This document shows positions 1-8,144 of a DNA stretch of 64,000 nt, in pieces. Source of the stretch: Micromonospora chokoriensis (GTDB lineage Bacteria > Actinomycetota > Actinomycetes > Mycobacteriales > Micromonosporaceae); assembly GCF_900091505.1 (NCBI RefSeq), contig NZ_LT607409.1:5580001-5644000 (forward strand), written 5' to 3'. The translations under genes were made by a program, and so were the position numbers. Below the pieces are notes generated by a model that was given only the letters and a program-made list of their open reading frames with translations, was not told where the DNA came from and did no database searches. Positions within the stretch are counted from its first letter, which is position 1. Each line of letters begins with the position of its first letter.

Positions 1-621
1 GACCGGCTGCGCCCCGTCCACGCAGGCGACCGCGAGCTCGCTGAGGATCACGAGGTCCGCTTCGCCAAGCGGTGTGGAGCTACCGGCCAGCGCCAGGTAC
101 AGCCGCGTTGCCTCCACGTCGACGGCGTCACCGAGGCGTAGCAGGGTCACCCGGTCACCGGCCGCGGTGACCAGCTCGTCGTGCGCGGCCAACAGCTCGG
201 CATAGGTGTGCTGGTAGGTCCCATAGGCCGGCAGGTCCAGCAGGTTCACCGCACCCGAGGCGACGGCGTCCCGCAACTGCTCGTCGGTTGCCGTGACTCC
301 GACGGTGAGAACGGCCGCCCGCAGCCGATCCGCCCAGAACTCGGTGGTGTCCGGCACGTCATCAGGGAAGCCGATGAAGTAGGCGTTGTGTCTGACATGG
401 TCGCCCACCAGTTCGCGCACGGCGGAGACCACCATGGCTGCCAGGTCCATCGCCGGCGCAGGGGCCAGGGCACCGATGTGCTCCAGCAGAGCCCGCGACG
501 CCGAGAAACCGACATCGAGGAGCGCCGCGTCCAGCTGTCGGGCCACGGCCGTGCCATCGCCAGCCGCGTCAGTGCTGACCGGCACGCGCAGGGTCTTCTG
601 GATGATCAGTTTCTCGAGCAC
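1..621 (-). CDS. Conserved hypothetical protein, 3' end outside window
   Basis: An open frame of 207 codons runs from a GTG at 621 off the left edge of the window. A GGGGA ribosome binding site lies about 6 nt before the GTG, which decides the start. The product begins with LEKLIIQKTLRVPV and contains GDHVRHNAYFIGFPDDVPDT, LLDLPAYGTYQHTYAELLAA and ALAGSSTPLGE. It looks soluble, with no signal peptide or membrane segment. I recognise the style of a conserved actinobacterial protein but no characterised family, so no function is given. It lies 56 nt downstream of the tRNA-like gene on the same strand, and the last visible codon is not a stop. Confidence 0.7.
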   Translation of the reverse strand, partial: MLEKLIIQKTLRVPVSTDAAGDGTAVARQLDAALLDVGFSASRALLEHIGALAPAPAMDLAAMVVSAVRELVGDHVRHNAYFIGFPDDVPDTTEFWADRLRAAVLTVGVTATDEQLRDAVASGAVNLLDLPAYGTYQHTYAELLAAHDELVTAAGDRVTLLRLGDAVDVEATRLYLALAGSSTPLGEADLVILSELAVACVDGAQPV

Positions 622-676
622 GTGGTTCCCCGTTCCGGTCAACTCCGGCAGTTGCCGCTCCGCAGCCGCGGCACAG

Positions 677-805
677 TGGGTCGCCGGGGACTCGAACCCC
701 GAACCCTTCGATCCAACCAGGAGAAGGAAGCACACCCATCACCGCGCAAGCGGGGAGCGGACACGCTACTCAGTCGAATGCTCTAGCCAGTTGAGCTAGC
801 GACCC
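677..805 (-). tRNA. tRNA-Lys-like gene with expanded anticodon loop
   Basis: Read on the minus strand, 805-772 gives a canonical 5' half: acceptor GGGTCGC, D-arm GCTC/GAGC and anticodon 5' stem TTCGA followed by CT. Positions 711-678 give a canonical 3' half: stem TCGAA, T-arm CGGGG-TTCGAGT-CCCCG and acceptor GCGACCC, with discriminator A at 677 and no encoded CCA. The body matches actinobacterial tRNA-Lys as I remember it. Where 5 nt of anticodon and loop are expected there are 60 nt (771-712), so the gene is about 55 nt too long and no anticodon can be assigned. It may be an intron, an insertion or a dead tRNA; the intact stems show that the halves belong together. Confidence 0.6.
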
Positions 806-840
806 AGATGTCGATCATCGCACCGGCCGGTCCGACATGG

Positions 841-2097
841 CTATTCCGTTTCGAGCTCGCCGGTTGGGCTACGCCCGCTTGTCCCGAAGACGCGATATCC
901 GAGATCGGTCGGACCGGCGTGGTGGGACACCGCCGTCCGCGCGGGCGAGCGGCGGGCCAGGAGATACCCGATCACTGCGGCGGTGAGGCCGGCGAGCCCG
1001 GCCGTCGCGAAACCGCCCGCCGGCGCGGAGAGGTCGATCGCCACGCCGACGAGCGGGGATCCGAGCGCGAAACCAGCGCTCTGCGCCGACGACTGGAGGC
1101 CGATGACCTCACCCCGTACAGCAGGTGGCGCGAGCCCGCTCACCGCGTCAGCCACCCTGGCAAGGGTCGGCGCGGTGAGTAGCCCGCTACCGACGACTGC
1201 CACACACAGCCAGGGCCAGTCGTGGGCCAGCCCGGCGGGAATCGTCACGAGCCCGAGCAGGCCGAGCAGCAACCAGGTGGGCAGTGGGCGGGTCAGCGCG
1301 CCGTAGATCAGTCCGCCGATGACGGACGAGACGCCGAACACCACGACGACAACGGCGGCCCAGGACACCTGACCCGCCTCCCGCAGCGTGGCGACGATGG
1401 CGAGGTCGACGCCACTGAGCAGTGTTGTCGTCCCGAACGCCATGATCAAAGCGGCGACCATCGTGCCGCTCAGCCACCGCCTCCGTGGGGGGCGCTCCGC
1501 CGCGGCGGCGTCCGCCTCGCCCTCGGCGTGCAGGGGCGGGTTGAGTACGGCGATGCCGACACCGCCGGCCAGGATGGCGGCACCGACCCCCCACGCCACC
1601 ACCTCGGGAGACACCGTGGCCGCGCCGAGAATCACCACCGCCGGCCCCACGATGTACGACAGTTCGCCCTGCACCGATTCCAGCGCGAACGCGGCCCGGC
1701 GCTGCGTCGGCGTCGTCATCGCGGCGATCGCCTGTCTGCTCAGCGCCTGGGCCGGCACCATCAGCAGGCCGGCCACGAAGCTGGCGACCAGCAGGAGCCC
1801 GTACGGCAGGATCGGCACGCCCAGCCAGAACACGACCTGCACGGTGACGGTCACCAGCAGGACGAGGCGCAGGCCCCGCGAGTCGATCATGCGACCGAGC
1901 AGCGGCCCGCCCAACGCCACGCCGGCGGTCAGGGCCGCCGCCACACCACCCGCCGCCGCGTAGTTCAACTTCAGGCCGAGGACGACGAAGAGGGTCAGCG
2001 CCATCACGTCCGCGGTTATCGCGGTGCGGGCGATCAGCGAGACGCCCAGCAGCGGTGCCATCCCTGGCACCGCGAGCACCTGCCGATATCCGCTCAC
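841..2097 (-). CDS. MFS transporter
   Basis: 418 residues, the usual length for the major facilitator superfamily, with about 12 hydrophobic segments in two halves. The first half carries a loop near residue 65 (GGPLLGRMIDSRGLR) resembling the MFS loop 2-3 signature, and a charged linker near residue 195 (AEGEADAAAAERPPRRR) separates the halves. It is probably an exporter of small molecules across the cytoplasmic membrane; the substrate cannot be read from the sequence. It is divergent from the LysR-type gene at 2170, with about 70 bp between them, a typical arrangement for a regulator and its target exporter. The start at 2097 leaves a short N-terminus before the first membrane helix. The last 25 residues are polar and look dispensable. 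Confidence 0.85.
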   Translation of the reverse strand: MSGYRQVLAVPGMAPLLGVSLIARTAITADVMALTLFVVLGLKLNYAAAGGVAAALTAGVALGGPLLGRMIDSRGLRLVLLVTVTVQVVFWLGVPILPYGLLLVASFVAGLLMVPAQALSRQAIAAMTTPTQRRAAFALESVQGELSYIVGPAVVILGAATVSPEVVAWGVGAAILAGGVGIAVLNPPLHAEGEADAAAAERPPRRRWLSGTMVAALIMAFGTTTLLSGVDLAIVATLREAGQVSWAAVVVVVFGVSSVIGGLIYGALTRPLPTWLLLGLLGLVTIPAGLAHDWPWLCVAVVGSGLLTAPTLARVADAVSGLAPPAVRGEVIGLQSSAQSAGFALGSPLVGVAIDLSAPAGGFATAGLAGLTAAVIGYLLARRSPARTAVSHHAGPTDLGYRVFGTSGRSPTGELETE

Positions 2098-2156
2098 CCA
2101 GATGACGCTAATTCCCCTAGCGCCCCATAAGAAGACGCCATCTTGTTCAGGCCGGC

Positions 2157-2171
2157 ATAATGAATGCTTAT
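2157..2171. promoter_or_regulatory. Candidate LysR box in divergent promoter
   Basis: ATAA-N7-TTAT, an interrupted palindrome that contains the T-N11-A core (T2158, A2170) typical of LysR-type regulator binding sites. It overlaps the first possible start codon (2164) of the LysR gene and lies 60 bp upstream of the MFS start, so it could serve autoregulation and control of the exporter. The core is short and could occur by chance. Confidence 0.35.
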
Positions 2172-3012
2172 GGCAAGGGACCTGGAGACCGCCCTGCTAC
2201 GGTCGTTCGTCGCCGCCGTGCGAGAGGGCAGCATCAGCCGCGCCGCCACCGCCCTCGGGCACAGCCAACCCGGTCTCAGCCAGCAGTTACGCAAGCTCGA
2301 GAGCACCGTCGGCCGTCCGCTGCTGCACCGGTCGTCGTCCGGTGTCTCGCCGACCCGGGCAGGCGAAGAACTCCTGCCGTACGCCGAGCGCATTCTCTCG
2401 CTCGCCGCCCAGGCCCTCGCCGAAACGACCGGCACGCTCACCGGCCACTGCGGCGTCGGGTTGCTCGAAGACCTCGCCGCGTCCCACCTTCCGCAGGCCC
2501 TCGCCGACCTTGCCGGGCTCCATCCCGGCGCGACGCTGGAGGTGCTCAGCTGTTCGAACGCCGCCATGCGGGAGGCCTACGACGCGGGCCGCGTGCAGCT
2601 CGTGCTCGACGCGGTTCCGGACATTCCCGGGCCGCCGCGCTGGACGGTGCGCGCCCCGCTGGTCTGGGCGTCCGGGCAGGGTGTGGAGGTGGCCGCCGAT
2701 CCACTGCCCGTGGTGTTGTTCTCCAACCCGTGCTCCTGGCGTACGTCAGTGCTGGACACACTGGAACGCGCCGACCGGCGTTGGCGGGTGGCCTTCGAGA
2801 GCAACAGCCTGGTCGGGGTGCTGGCCGCGGTACGGGCCGGGCTCGGCGTCGCGGCGCTCATGCCCGCGAACCTCGAACCGGGCATGATCTGCCGCGATGC
2901 GAGTGCCCTGCCCGTCCTGCCGGATGTCGAGTTCGGTCTCGCCCGGCACCCCCGGACCGAGGGTGATCCGCTCGTCGACGCGGTGGAGACGGCGCTGCGT
3001 CGCATCGTCTGA
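2170..3012 (+). CDS. LysR family transcriptional regulator
   Basis: About 280 residues. The N-terminal winged helix-turn-helix shows the family pattern (LLRSFVAAVREGSISRAA, QPGLSQQLRKLES, GRPLLHRSS) within residues 1-65. The remaining 210 residues are a LysR-type effector-binding domain. The ATG at 2170 gives the compact MARDLETALLRSF start usual for the family; an in-frame ATG at 2164 would add two residues. Divergent transcription from the MFS gene makes that exporter the likely target. The inducer is unknown. Confidence 0.88.
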   Translation: MARDLETALLRSFVAAVREGSISRAATALGHSQPGLSQQLRKLESTVGRPLLHRSSSGVSPTRAGEELLPYAERILSLAAQALAETTGTLTGHCGVGLLEDLAASHLPQALADLAGLHPGATLEVLSCSNAAMREAYDAGRVQLVLDAVPDIPGPPRWTVRAPLVWASGQGVEVAADPLPVVLFSNPCSWRTSVLDTLERADRRWRVAFESNSLVGVLAAVRAGLGVAALMPANLEPGMICRDASALPVLPDVEFGLARHPRTEGDPLVDAVETALRRIV

Positions 3013-3061
3013 GCACGTGGCGACACTGCCGTCACCGGCTGATGGGTCGTAGGGTTCCGGT

Positions 3062-3925
3062 ATGGCACAACGACTCGTCAGCGTGTGGCAACCGTTCTTT
3101 CTGGCCAGCGGGAGTCGCGGCGCTGCCGTCGATGCCGCGACCGAGTTGGAAGAACTCGGCTATTCACGGATCTGGTTCTCCGGCGGCTTCGGCGAGAACG
3201 TCGCCCCGCGCTTCCGGGAGATCCTGGACGGGACGACACGCATCGGGGTCGCGTCCGGCATCGTGAGCATCTGGCACTCGTCGCCTCCCGAGGTGGCGGC
3301 GTTCGTCCAGGACGCGCAGGTGGCGCATCCCGGCCGGTTCCTGCTCGGTCTCGGCGCCAGCCACGCGGTGCTGGTGGAGGGCAACGGCACCGACTATCGC
3401 AAGCCGTACTCACGGATGGTGGACTACCTGGACGGCCTCGACGCGGCCGGCGTGGCGCCCGAGCGACGCATCCTGGCCGCACTGGGCCCGCGGATGCTCG
3501 ACCTCTCCCGCGACCGTTCCGCCGGGGCACACCCGTACTTCGTCCCGGTCGAGCACACCGTCGAGGCCCGGGCGGCAATCGGGCCCGACCGGCTGCTCGC
3601 CCCCGAGGTCGCGGTGGTCCTGGACGCAGACGCCACCACCGCGCGCGCCACCGCCCGGCAGTACGCGAACCTTTACCTGGCGCTGCCGAACTACACCAAC
3701 AACCTGCGGCGATTCGGCTGGACCGACGAGGACTTCGCCGGCGGCGGCAGCGACCGCCTCATCGACGCCCTGATCCCCTGGGGCACCGTCGAGAAGGTGG
3801 CTGCCGGGCTGGAGAAGCACTACCAGGCCGGCGCGGACGAGGTGGCGATCCAGGTGCTCAACGGCGGCGACGCCACGACGTTCCCCGCCGACGCGTTCCG
3901 CGCTCTCGCAGCGGCCCTGATCTGA
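3062..3925 (+). CDS. LLM class F420-dependent oxidoreductase
   Basis: 287 residues. The sequence has the TIM-barrel layout of the luciferase-like monooxygenase family: ELEELGYSRIWFSGGFGE near residue 25, RIGVASGIVSIWHSSPPE near residue 60, and HPGRFLLGLGASHAVLVE near residue 92, a signature of the TIGR03620-type F420 subfamily. Such enzymes use reduced F420 or flavin to reduce or oxygenate small substrates in the cytoplasm; the substrate is not evident. The gene starts 49 bp after the LysR stop on the same strand and may be co-transcribed with it. Confidence 0.85.
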   Translation: MAQRLVSVWQPFFLASGSRGAAVDAATELEELGYSRIWFSGGFGENVAPRFREILDGTTRIGVASGIVSIWHSSPPEVAAFVQDAQVAHPGRFLLGLGASHAVLVEGNGTDYRKPYSRMVDYLDGLDAAGVAPERRILAALGPRMLDLSRDRSAGAHPYFVPVEHTVEARAAIGPDRLLAPEVAVVLDADATTARATARQYANLYLALPNYTNNLRRFGWTDEDFAGGGSDRLIDALIPWGTVEKVAAGLEKHYQAGADEVAIQVLNGGDATTFPADAFRALAAALI

Positions 3926-4131
3926 CCCTCGCACAACCCACGTCCGTACGGCGCCGATGCGGCCACGGCTACGGCCTCAAGACCATGCCGTGCCAGCCGA
4001 CGGGACGTGGCCAGCGTGGTCCCAGAAGGCCCGTGCGCCCTACGATGTGGACGAGTACGGCGATGACTGAGGCTTGGCGTCCAGCCAAGGTCGGGCCCAT
4101 CGTCGCTCAGTTGGTCACCCGGCACGGCTGT

Positions 4132-4542
4132 TCACGGTGAGCCCTCCACCGTCCAGGCTCGGCGTCGTAGCTCGTCCACCACTGTGCCGGCACGGAACGC
4201 CCAGAAGATCACAGCTTCGTCGTGGTCGTTCCGCACGAACTTGACGCCGTCTGCCAGCACGGGGATTCGGCCGATCCGGGAGATCGATACAAGGTTCGTA
4301 CGGGTGACGCGAAAGTCTCCGAACAGGGACGAGACGGTGATGCCGCTCGCTCCCACGCGGAGCCGGGCGAACGGCCACGTGGCACTCCGGTAGGGCTGAG
4401 AACCCTGCCCCCACGACCTCAGGCCGGGGTCGACGTAGGCGACACCCCCACGCGTGCTGAACCCCCCATCAACCACCCGCCGATCATCACCGACGCTCGC
4501 AACCTCTGTGCCGATGATCAGACGGGGGTACGTGCCGCCCAA
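4132..4542 (-). CDS. Conserved hypothetical protein, possible PH-like fold
   Basis: 136 residues. The C-terminal 85 residues alternate short strands (PFARLRVGASGITVSSLFGDFRV, LVSISRIGRIPVLADGVKFV, EAVIFWAFRAGTVVDELRRR) and end in a helix, a pattern that resembles bacterial PH-like domains in actinobacterial hypothetical proteins. The first 35 residues look less conserved, so the true start may lie further in. There is no signal peptide. The assignment rests on strand pattern only. Confidence 0.6.
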   Translation of the reverse strand: MGGTYPRLIIGTEVASVGDDRRVVDGGFSTRGGVAYVDPGLRSWGQGSQPYRSATWPFARLRVGASGITVSSLFGDFRVTRTNLVSISRIGRIPVLADGVKFVRNDHDEAVIFWAFRAGTVVDELRRRAWTVEGSP

Positions 4543-4614
4543 TGCCCGGCGTGGGATCCGCCTACCGGGGCCGTCGGCTCGGCTGACACCACCAGGGTGG
4601 CCGCGACATCCAGC

Positions 4615-5199
4615 TCAGGGCGTAGCGGGCAACCCGGCCCGGCACAGTTCGAGAGCGTCTCGCGCACCGCGCAGGGCTGCGATCACATTGGGTGAGGGGT
4701 GCACGTGTACTTCAGGAAAGTCGATACCGGCCGATCCGTCGGTGATCGGGTAGGCCAGTTGTTCATGCCCGAGCCGGAACTGGGCGTCGATGCCGGTGCG
4801 GTTGCCGCGCGGGTCCTGGCGATGCCAACGGCCGTCGAGGTATACGGCGACGAGGCCGTGCAGGAAGGGCTCTCCCCCGTCGGTCAGCTGTTGGTAGCAC
4901 AGCCCGGCCGGGACGCCGGCGGCCCGAGCCACGGCCACCAGCAGGTGCGACTTGGCATAGCAGAGGCCGACGCCAGCGCCGAGCACCTCGCCGGCGGTGA
5001 CGGTGATCCGCGGATCCTGGGCGTCCACGGAGTGCCGGATCCGGTCACGAACCCAGGCGAAGGCGGCTCGCATGAAGTCGACGTCGTCCGGATGCGCCGC
5101 GCGTAGTTCACCGACTAACGCCCGTACTGCCGGATGGTCCACCTCGACGACCAGGTCACCGCCCAGGTACTCCATCGGATCGCCCGCGACCAGTTGCAT
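4615..5199 (-). CDS. Transglutaminase-like cysteine protease family protein
   Basis: 194 residues with the transglutaminase-core triad in order: Cys80 in GVGLCYAKSHLLVAVAR, His114 in FLHGLVAVYLDGRWHR and Asp129 in RQDPRGN. In bacteria this fold acts as a peptidase or amidase; the substrate is unknown. There is no signal peptide or membrane segment, so it is probably cytoplasmic. The short N-terminus (LGGDLVVEVDHPAVRAL) fits compact family members. It is a stand-alone gene 72 bp after the hypothetical gene on the same strand is entered. Confidence 0.85.
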   Translation of the reverse strand: MQLVAGDPMEYLGGDLVVEVDHPAVRALVGELRAAHPDDVDFMRAAFAWVRDRIRHSVDAQDPRITVTAGEVLGAGVGLCYAKSHLLVAVARAAGVPAGLCYQQLTDGGEPFLHGLVAVYLDGRWHRQDPRGNRTGIDAQFRLGHEQLAYPITDGSAGIDFPEVHVHPSPNVIAALRGARDALELCRAGLPATP

Positions 5200-5358
5200 A
5201 GCTGTCCCTCTCCCGCCGCTTGTTCAGACGGGTTCGATGCTGCTCCTTCGCGCCATGACCCATCCCGTCGCGGATGCGGCGCTATCTCACCGCAGCCACG
5301 CTTCTCCTGTCACCCTCGTTCCCGGACGCAGCTACGGCAACGCGCACTGTCGGCTTGG

Positions 5359-6930
5359 TCAGGCCCAGGCGTGGTCGAGGGCCAGTGCGAGCCGTCTGGC
5401 CCACTGCTCGGCGGTGCCCGTGATTCCGGCGTACTCGTCGGTGAAGTTGGACCAGTCGACGTTCCACGACAACACGGTCTCGGCCCCGAAGGCATCGGCC
5501 TCAGCGCCGAGTTCCGGGCGCATGAGCTGGCGGACGAGAGATTGGTCGACAGTGGTGTGCTCGGCGAGGAGGACCGCGTCGTAGAGGTCCTTGCCCTGCG
5601 GGTACCTGTCGGTGGCCAGCCACAGCAGCTTCCACGCCAGGGACAGCGAGGCGGACGCGGCCAGTAACGGCTTGTCGACGTCAGGCAGGATCAGCACCTC
5701 TGGGGGCAGCGGAAGGTGTTCACCGAAGACGATGTCGATCTGCACGTGGCCGGGCGGTGCCTCCGGGGTGCTGAACGGGATGAGCAGACGGCGTCCGTCC
5801 GCCCGTTCGTAGGTCCAGATGGCGGACTCGGTGATCTGGTCTGGTCGTACGCCGGCGCCCGTTGCGGCTCGGATCGCGGTCTTGATGTCATCGAGCAGTG
5901 TGCGGGCGTCGGTGCTGTCGCTGGTGATGGTGTGTGGGGTGACGACGAAGTCGAGGTCGCCCGGCTCACGGGCGGCCTCGCCGACCCAGGCCGCCATGGT
6001 GACGCTGCCGCGCAGGACCAGGTGCTGACCCGAGGTGGTTGCGGCGATGGCCGCCAAGACATGATGCATGGCGGCGCGTCGGGCTTTGGTCCACACCTGG
6101 CCGGTGGCCGCCACAACGAAGTCGGGCTCCCCGGCACGGTAGGCGTTCGCGTACTGCTTGAGGGCCGGGTCGAACGCCGCCCGCTGGCGCACGGCCGAGC
6201 CGGCGGACAGTGGCTGGTAGGTCGGCGGGTAGTCCGGCAGGCCGGCGGGCGCGGACCTCATCCTGTTCTCGCGCTCCACCGTCCAATCGCTGGGGCCGGC
6301 ATTGGGCGAGTCCAGCCAACCCTCGTCGTAACGGAGGTGGCTGTCGAAGACGACGTACTCCTGCTCCACCGTCGTGGGCTGGTGGCCCGCGGCCCGGAGG
6401 GTCTCGACGAGCTCATCCAGCCGCTGCCTGGCCGTGTCGAGTCCAACCCCGTGACAGCGCTGGTTGACGAACCGCTCCTGCGCACCGTCGGCAAACTGCC
6501 GACGGGCGTTGCGGGACAGCCGCGCGCCGTGCGGCGCGACCAGATCGGTCAGAGCCGTCAGATCCGCCACCGCCGCACTCGGTAGCAGCAGTTTGATGTG
6601 ACGTTCGAAGTACCGGCCATCCGGCTCCGCTGCCGCCTGCAGGTCTGACTCGGGTACGCCGGCGCACCACGGCGCTGCCTCGATCTTCGAGCGGCACGGG
6701 TGTATCCCCGCCTCACGCAACTCGCGTTGCCAACGCTGCACCGCGCCCTGCTGCTCAGTCAGCGTGCCTCGCCCGTTCAGGCTGAGCATCGGTTGGGAGA
6801 CGTACGCGCCGCGGTCGAGCATGATGTGGACGAACTTCACACCATGCTCGATGGCGAACGCCCGCAGCTTCTCGGCCTGAGAAGCGTACGCCGTAATGTG
6901 GATCTCGAAGTCCCCCGACACCTCAAGCAT
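5359..6930 (-). CDS. AbiEii-like nucleotidyltransferase with unknown N-terminal domain
   Basis: 523 residues. The C-terminal part (about 280-523) carries the pattern of AbiEii/AbiGii-type nucleotidyltransferases: GS at 308-309 in LVLRGSVTMAAW, DLD at 325-327, QIDIVFGE near 397-404, LAWKLLWLATDR near 431 and KDLYDAVLL near 447. Family members act as toxins or nucleotidyl-transferring enzymes, some of them in phage defence. The N-terminal 230 residues look like two related alpha/beta halves (FEIHITAYASQAEKLRAFA and YFERHIKLLLP, then LSRNARR and ERFVNQRCHGVG). I know similar stand-alone sequences but no function for them. No antitoxin gene of the AbiEi kind is adjacent. The fusion and the apparent lack of a partner are unusual. 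Confidence 0.7.
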   Translation of the reverse strand: MLEVSGDFEIHITAYASQAEKLRAFAIEHGVKFVHIMLDRGAYVSQPMLSLNGRGTLTEQQGAVQRWQRELREAGIHPCRSKIEAAPWCAGVPESDLQAAAEPDGRYFERHIKLLLPSAAVADLTALTDLVAPHGARLSRNARRQFADGAQERFVNQRCHGVGLDTARQRLDELVETLRAAGHQPTTVEQEYVVFDSHLRYDEGWLDSPNAGPSDWTVERENRMRSAPAGLPDYPPTYQPLSAGSAVRQRAAFDPALKQYANAYRAGEPDFVVAATGQVWTKARRAAMHHVLAAIAATTSGQHLVLRGSVTMAAWVGEAAREPGDLDFVVTPHTITSDSTDARTLLDDIKTAIRAATGAGVRPDQITESAIWTYERADGRRLLIPFSTPEAPPGHVQIDIVFGEHLPLPPEVLILPDVDKPLLAASASLSLAWKLLWLATDRYPQGKDLYDAVLLAEHTTVDQSLVRQLMRPELGAEADAFGAETVLSWNVDWSNFTDEYAGITGTAEQWARRLALALDHAWA

Positions 6931-7096
6931 CGGCGGAGTTTATGGCACGGCCCTCAGGCCGGAGAACCCGATTACCCGATGCGGCGGGACGCAGCCTTCC
7001 GGAGCTGGTTTCGGGCGTCACTCCCGCCCAGGTCCGGTGCCCGGCCACGGCGATGAGTGGATGTTTGCTCGGCGAGGGCCTGGATACTTGTCGCGC

Positions 7097-7960
7097 ATGT
7101 TTGACGGTTTCGAGGACGAACGGATCGATGTCGGGGAGGTGAAACTCCGGGTCCGGTACGCGGGGCGCGGGCCCGCGGTCCTCCTCATTCACGGTCATCC
7201 GCGTACGGGGTCGACATGGCATCGAGTCGCGCCGCAGCTGGTTGATCTCGGGTTCACCGTCGTCTGTCCCGACATGCGGGGCTACGGGCGATCCGGCAAG
7301 GCGAAGATCCTCGCCGATCACTCCCAGCAGTCCAAACGGGTGGTCGCCGCGGACATGGTCCGGCTGATGGACGGACTGGGCCATTCGACGTTCGCGACGG
7401 TCGGTCACGACCGTGGGTCGTACGTGGCGTTACGCCTGGCGCTGGACCATCCCGACGCGGTCAGCCAACTGGTGGTCATCGACGGTGTGCCCATCAGTGA
7501 GGCCCTGGCCCGATGCGATGCGAAGTTCGCCCACGACTGGTACCACTGGTTCTTCTTTGCCCAACCCGACAAGCCGGAGCGCGCCATCGCCGCCGACCCG
7601 GATGCCTGGTACGCCAGTAAGGCCCGGCCCGACAGCATGGGAGCCGACAACTACCAGGAGTTCCGGCAGGCCATCCACGATGCGGCCACCGTGCGGGCCA
7701 TGCTGGAGGACTACCGGGCCGGCCTCGGCGTCGACCGAGCACACGAGGAGGCCGACCGGCGTGACGGTCGCGGTGTCCGCTGCCCAACTCTCGTGCTCTG
7801 GTCGACCCGCGATGACCTCGAAGACCTGTACGGCGACCCGTTGGCTGTCTGGCGCCCGTGGGCCGCCGATCTCCGCGGCCACTCGATCGATTCCGGCCAC
7901 CACGTCGCCGAGGAGAACCCCGACGACCTGACCGCAGCGCTGCACGACTTTCTGTCCTGA
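7097..7960 (+). CDS. Alpha/beta hydrolase, haloacetate dehalogenase-like
   Basis: 287 residues from the ATG at 7097, where the usual family N-terminus begins; in-frame codons further upstream look non-coding. Visible features are the oxyanion-region HGHPRTGSTWHRVAP near residue 32, the nucleophile Asp105 in VGHDRGSYVALRLALDHPD, a cap domain with several tryptophans (WYHWFFFAQPDKPERA), and the C-terminal catalytic His in SIDSGHHVAEENPD. An Asp nucleophile in GHDRG is typical of fluoroacetate/haloacid dehalogenases and epoxide hydrolases. I favour a dehalogenase-like enzyme, but the substrate is unproven. Cytoplasmic. Confidence 0.82.
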   Translation: MFDGFEDERIDVGEVKLRVRYAGRGPAVLLIHGHPRTGSTWHRVAPQLVDLGFTVVCPDMRGYGRSGKAKILADHSQQSKRVVAADMVRLMDGLGHSTFATVGHDRGSYVALRLALDHPDAVSQLVVIDGVPISEALARCDAKFAHDWYHWFFFAQPDKPERAIAADPDAWYASKARPDSMGADNYQEFRQAIHDAATVRAMLEDYRAGLGVDRAHEEADRRDGRGVRCPTLVLWSTRDDLEDLYGDPLAVWRPWAADLRGHSIDSGHHVAEENPDDLTAALHDFLS

Positions 7961-8044
7961 GCCTCCCGCCGCGCACGCCACCACCAAGGTCAGCGGCCCG
8001 GACCACGGTGGCACGTCGTCCTTCGACGAGATCGCGGGCGCATC

Positions 8045-8065
8045 CAACGCTCCTACCGAGCGTTG
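8045..8065. terminator. Possible hairpin between hydrolase and lipoprotein genes
   Basis: A perfect 8-bp stem (CAACGCTC/GAGCGTTG) with a 5-nt loop lies 84 bp after the hydrolase stop and 79 bp before the lipoprotein start. No U-tract follows, so it could be a tail-less terminator or an operator. Confidence 0.35.
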
Positions 8066-8144
8066 ACAGAAGAAGTGCACCTGTCGTTCGCTGAATGCCA
8101 CAGCCCCGGCCTGCCATGGCCTGGAGGAGCCGGGAGACCCCAGG

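Noticed and set aside
772..805. Reading the tRNA-like gene as tRNA-Leu (GAG) from a CTGAGTA loop
   Set aside because: The following bases do not pair with the 5' anticodon stem and there is no long variable arm.
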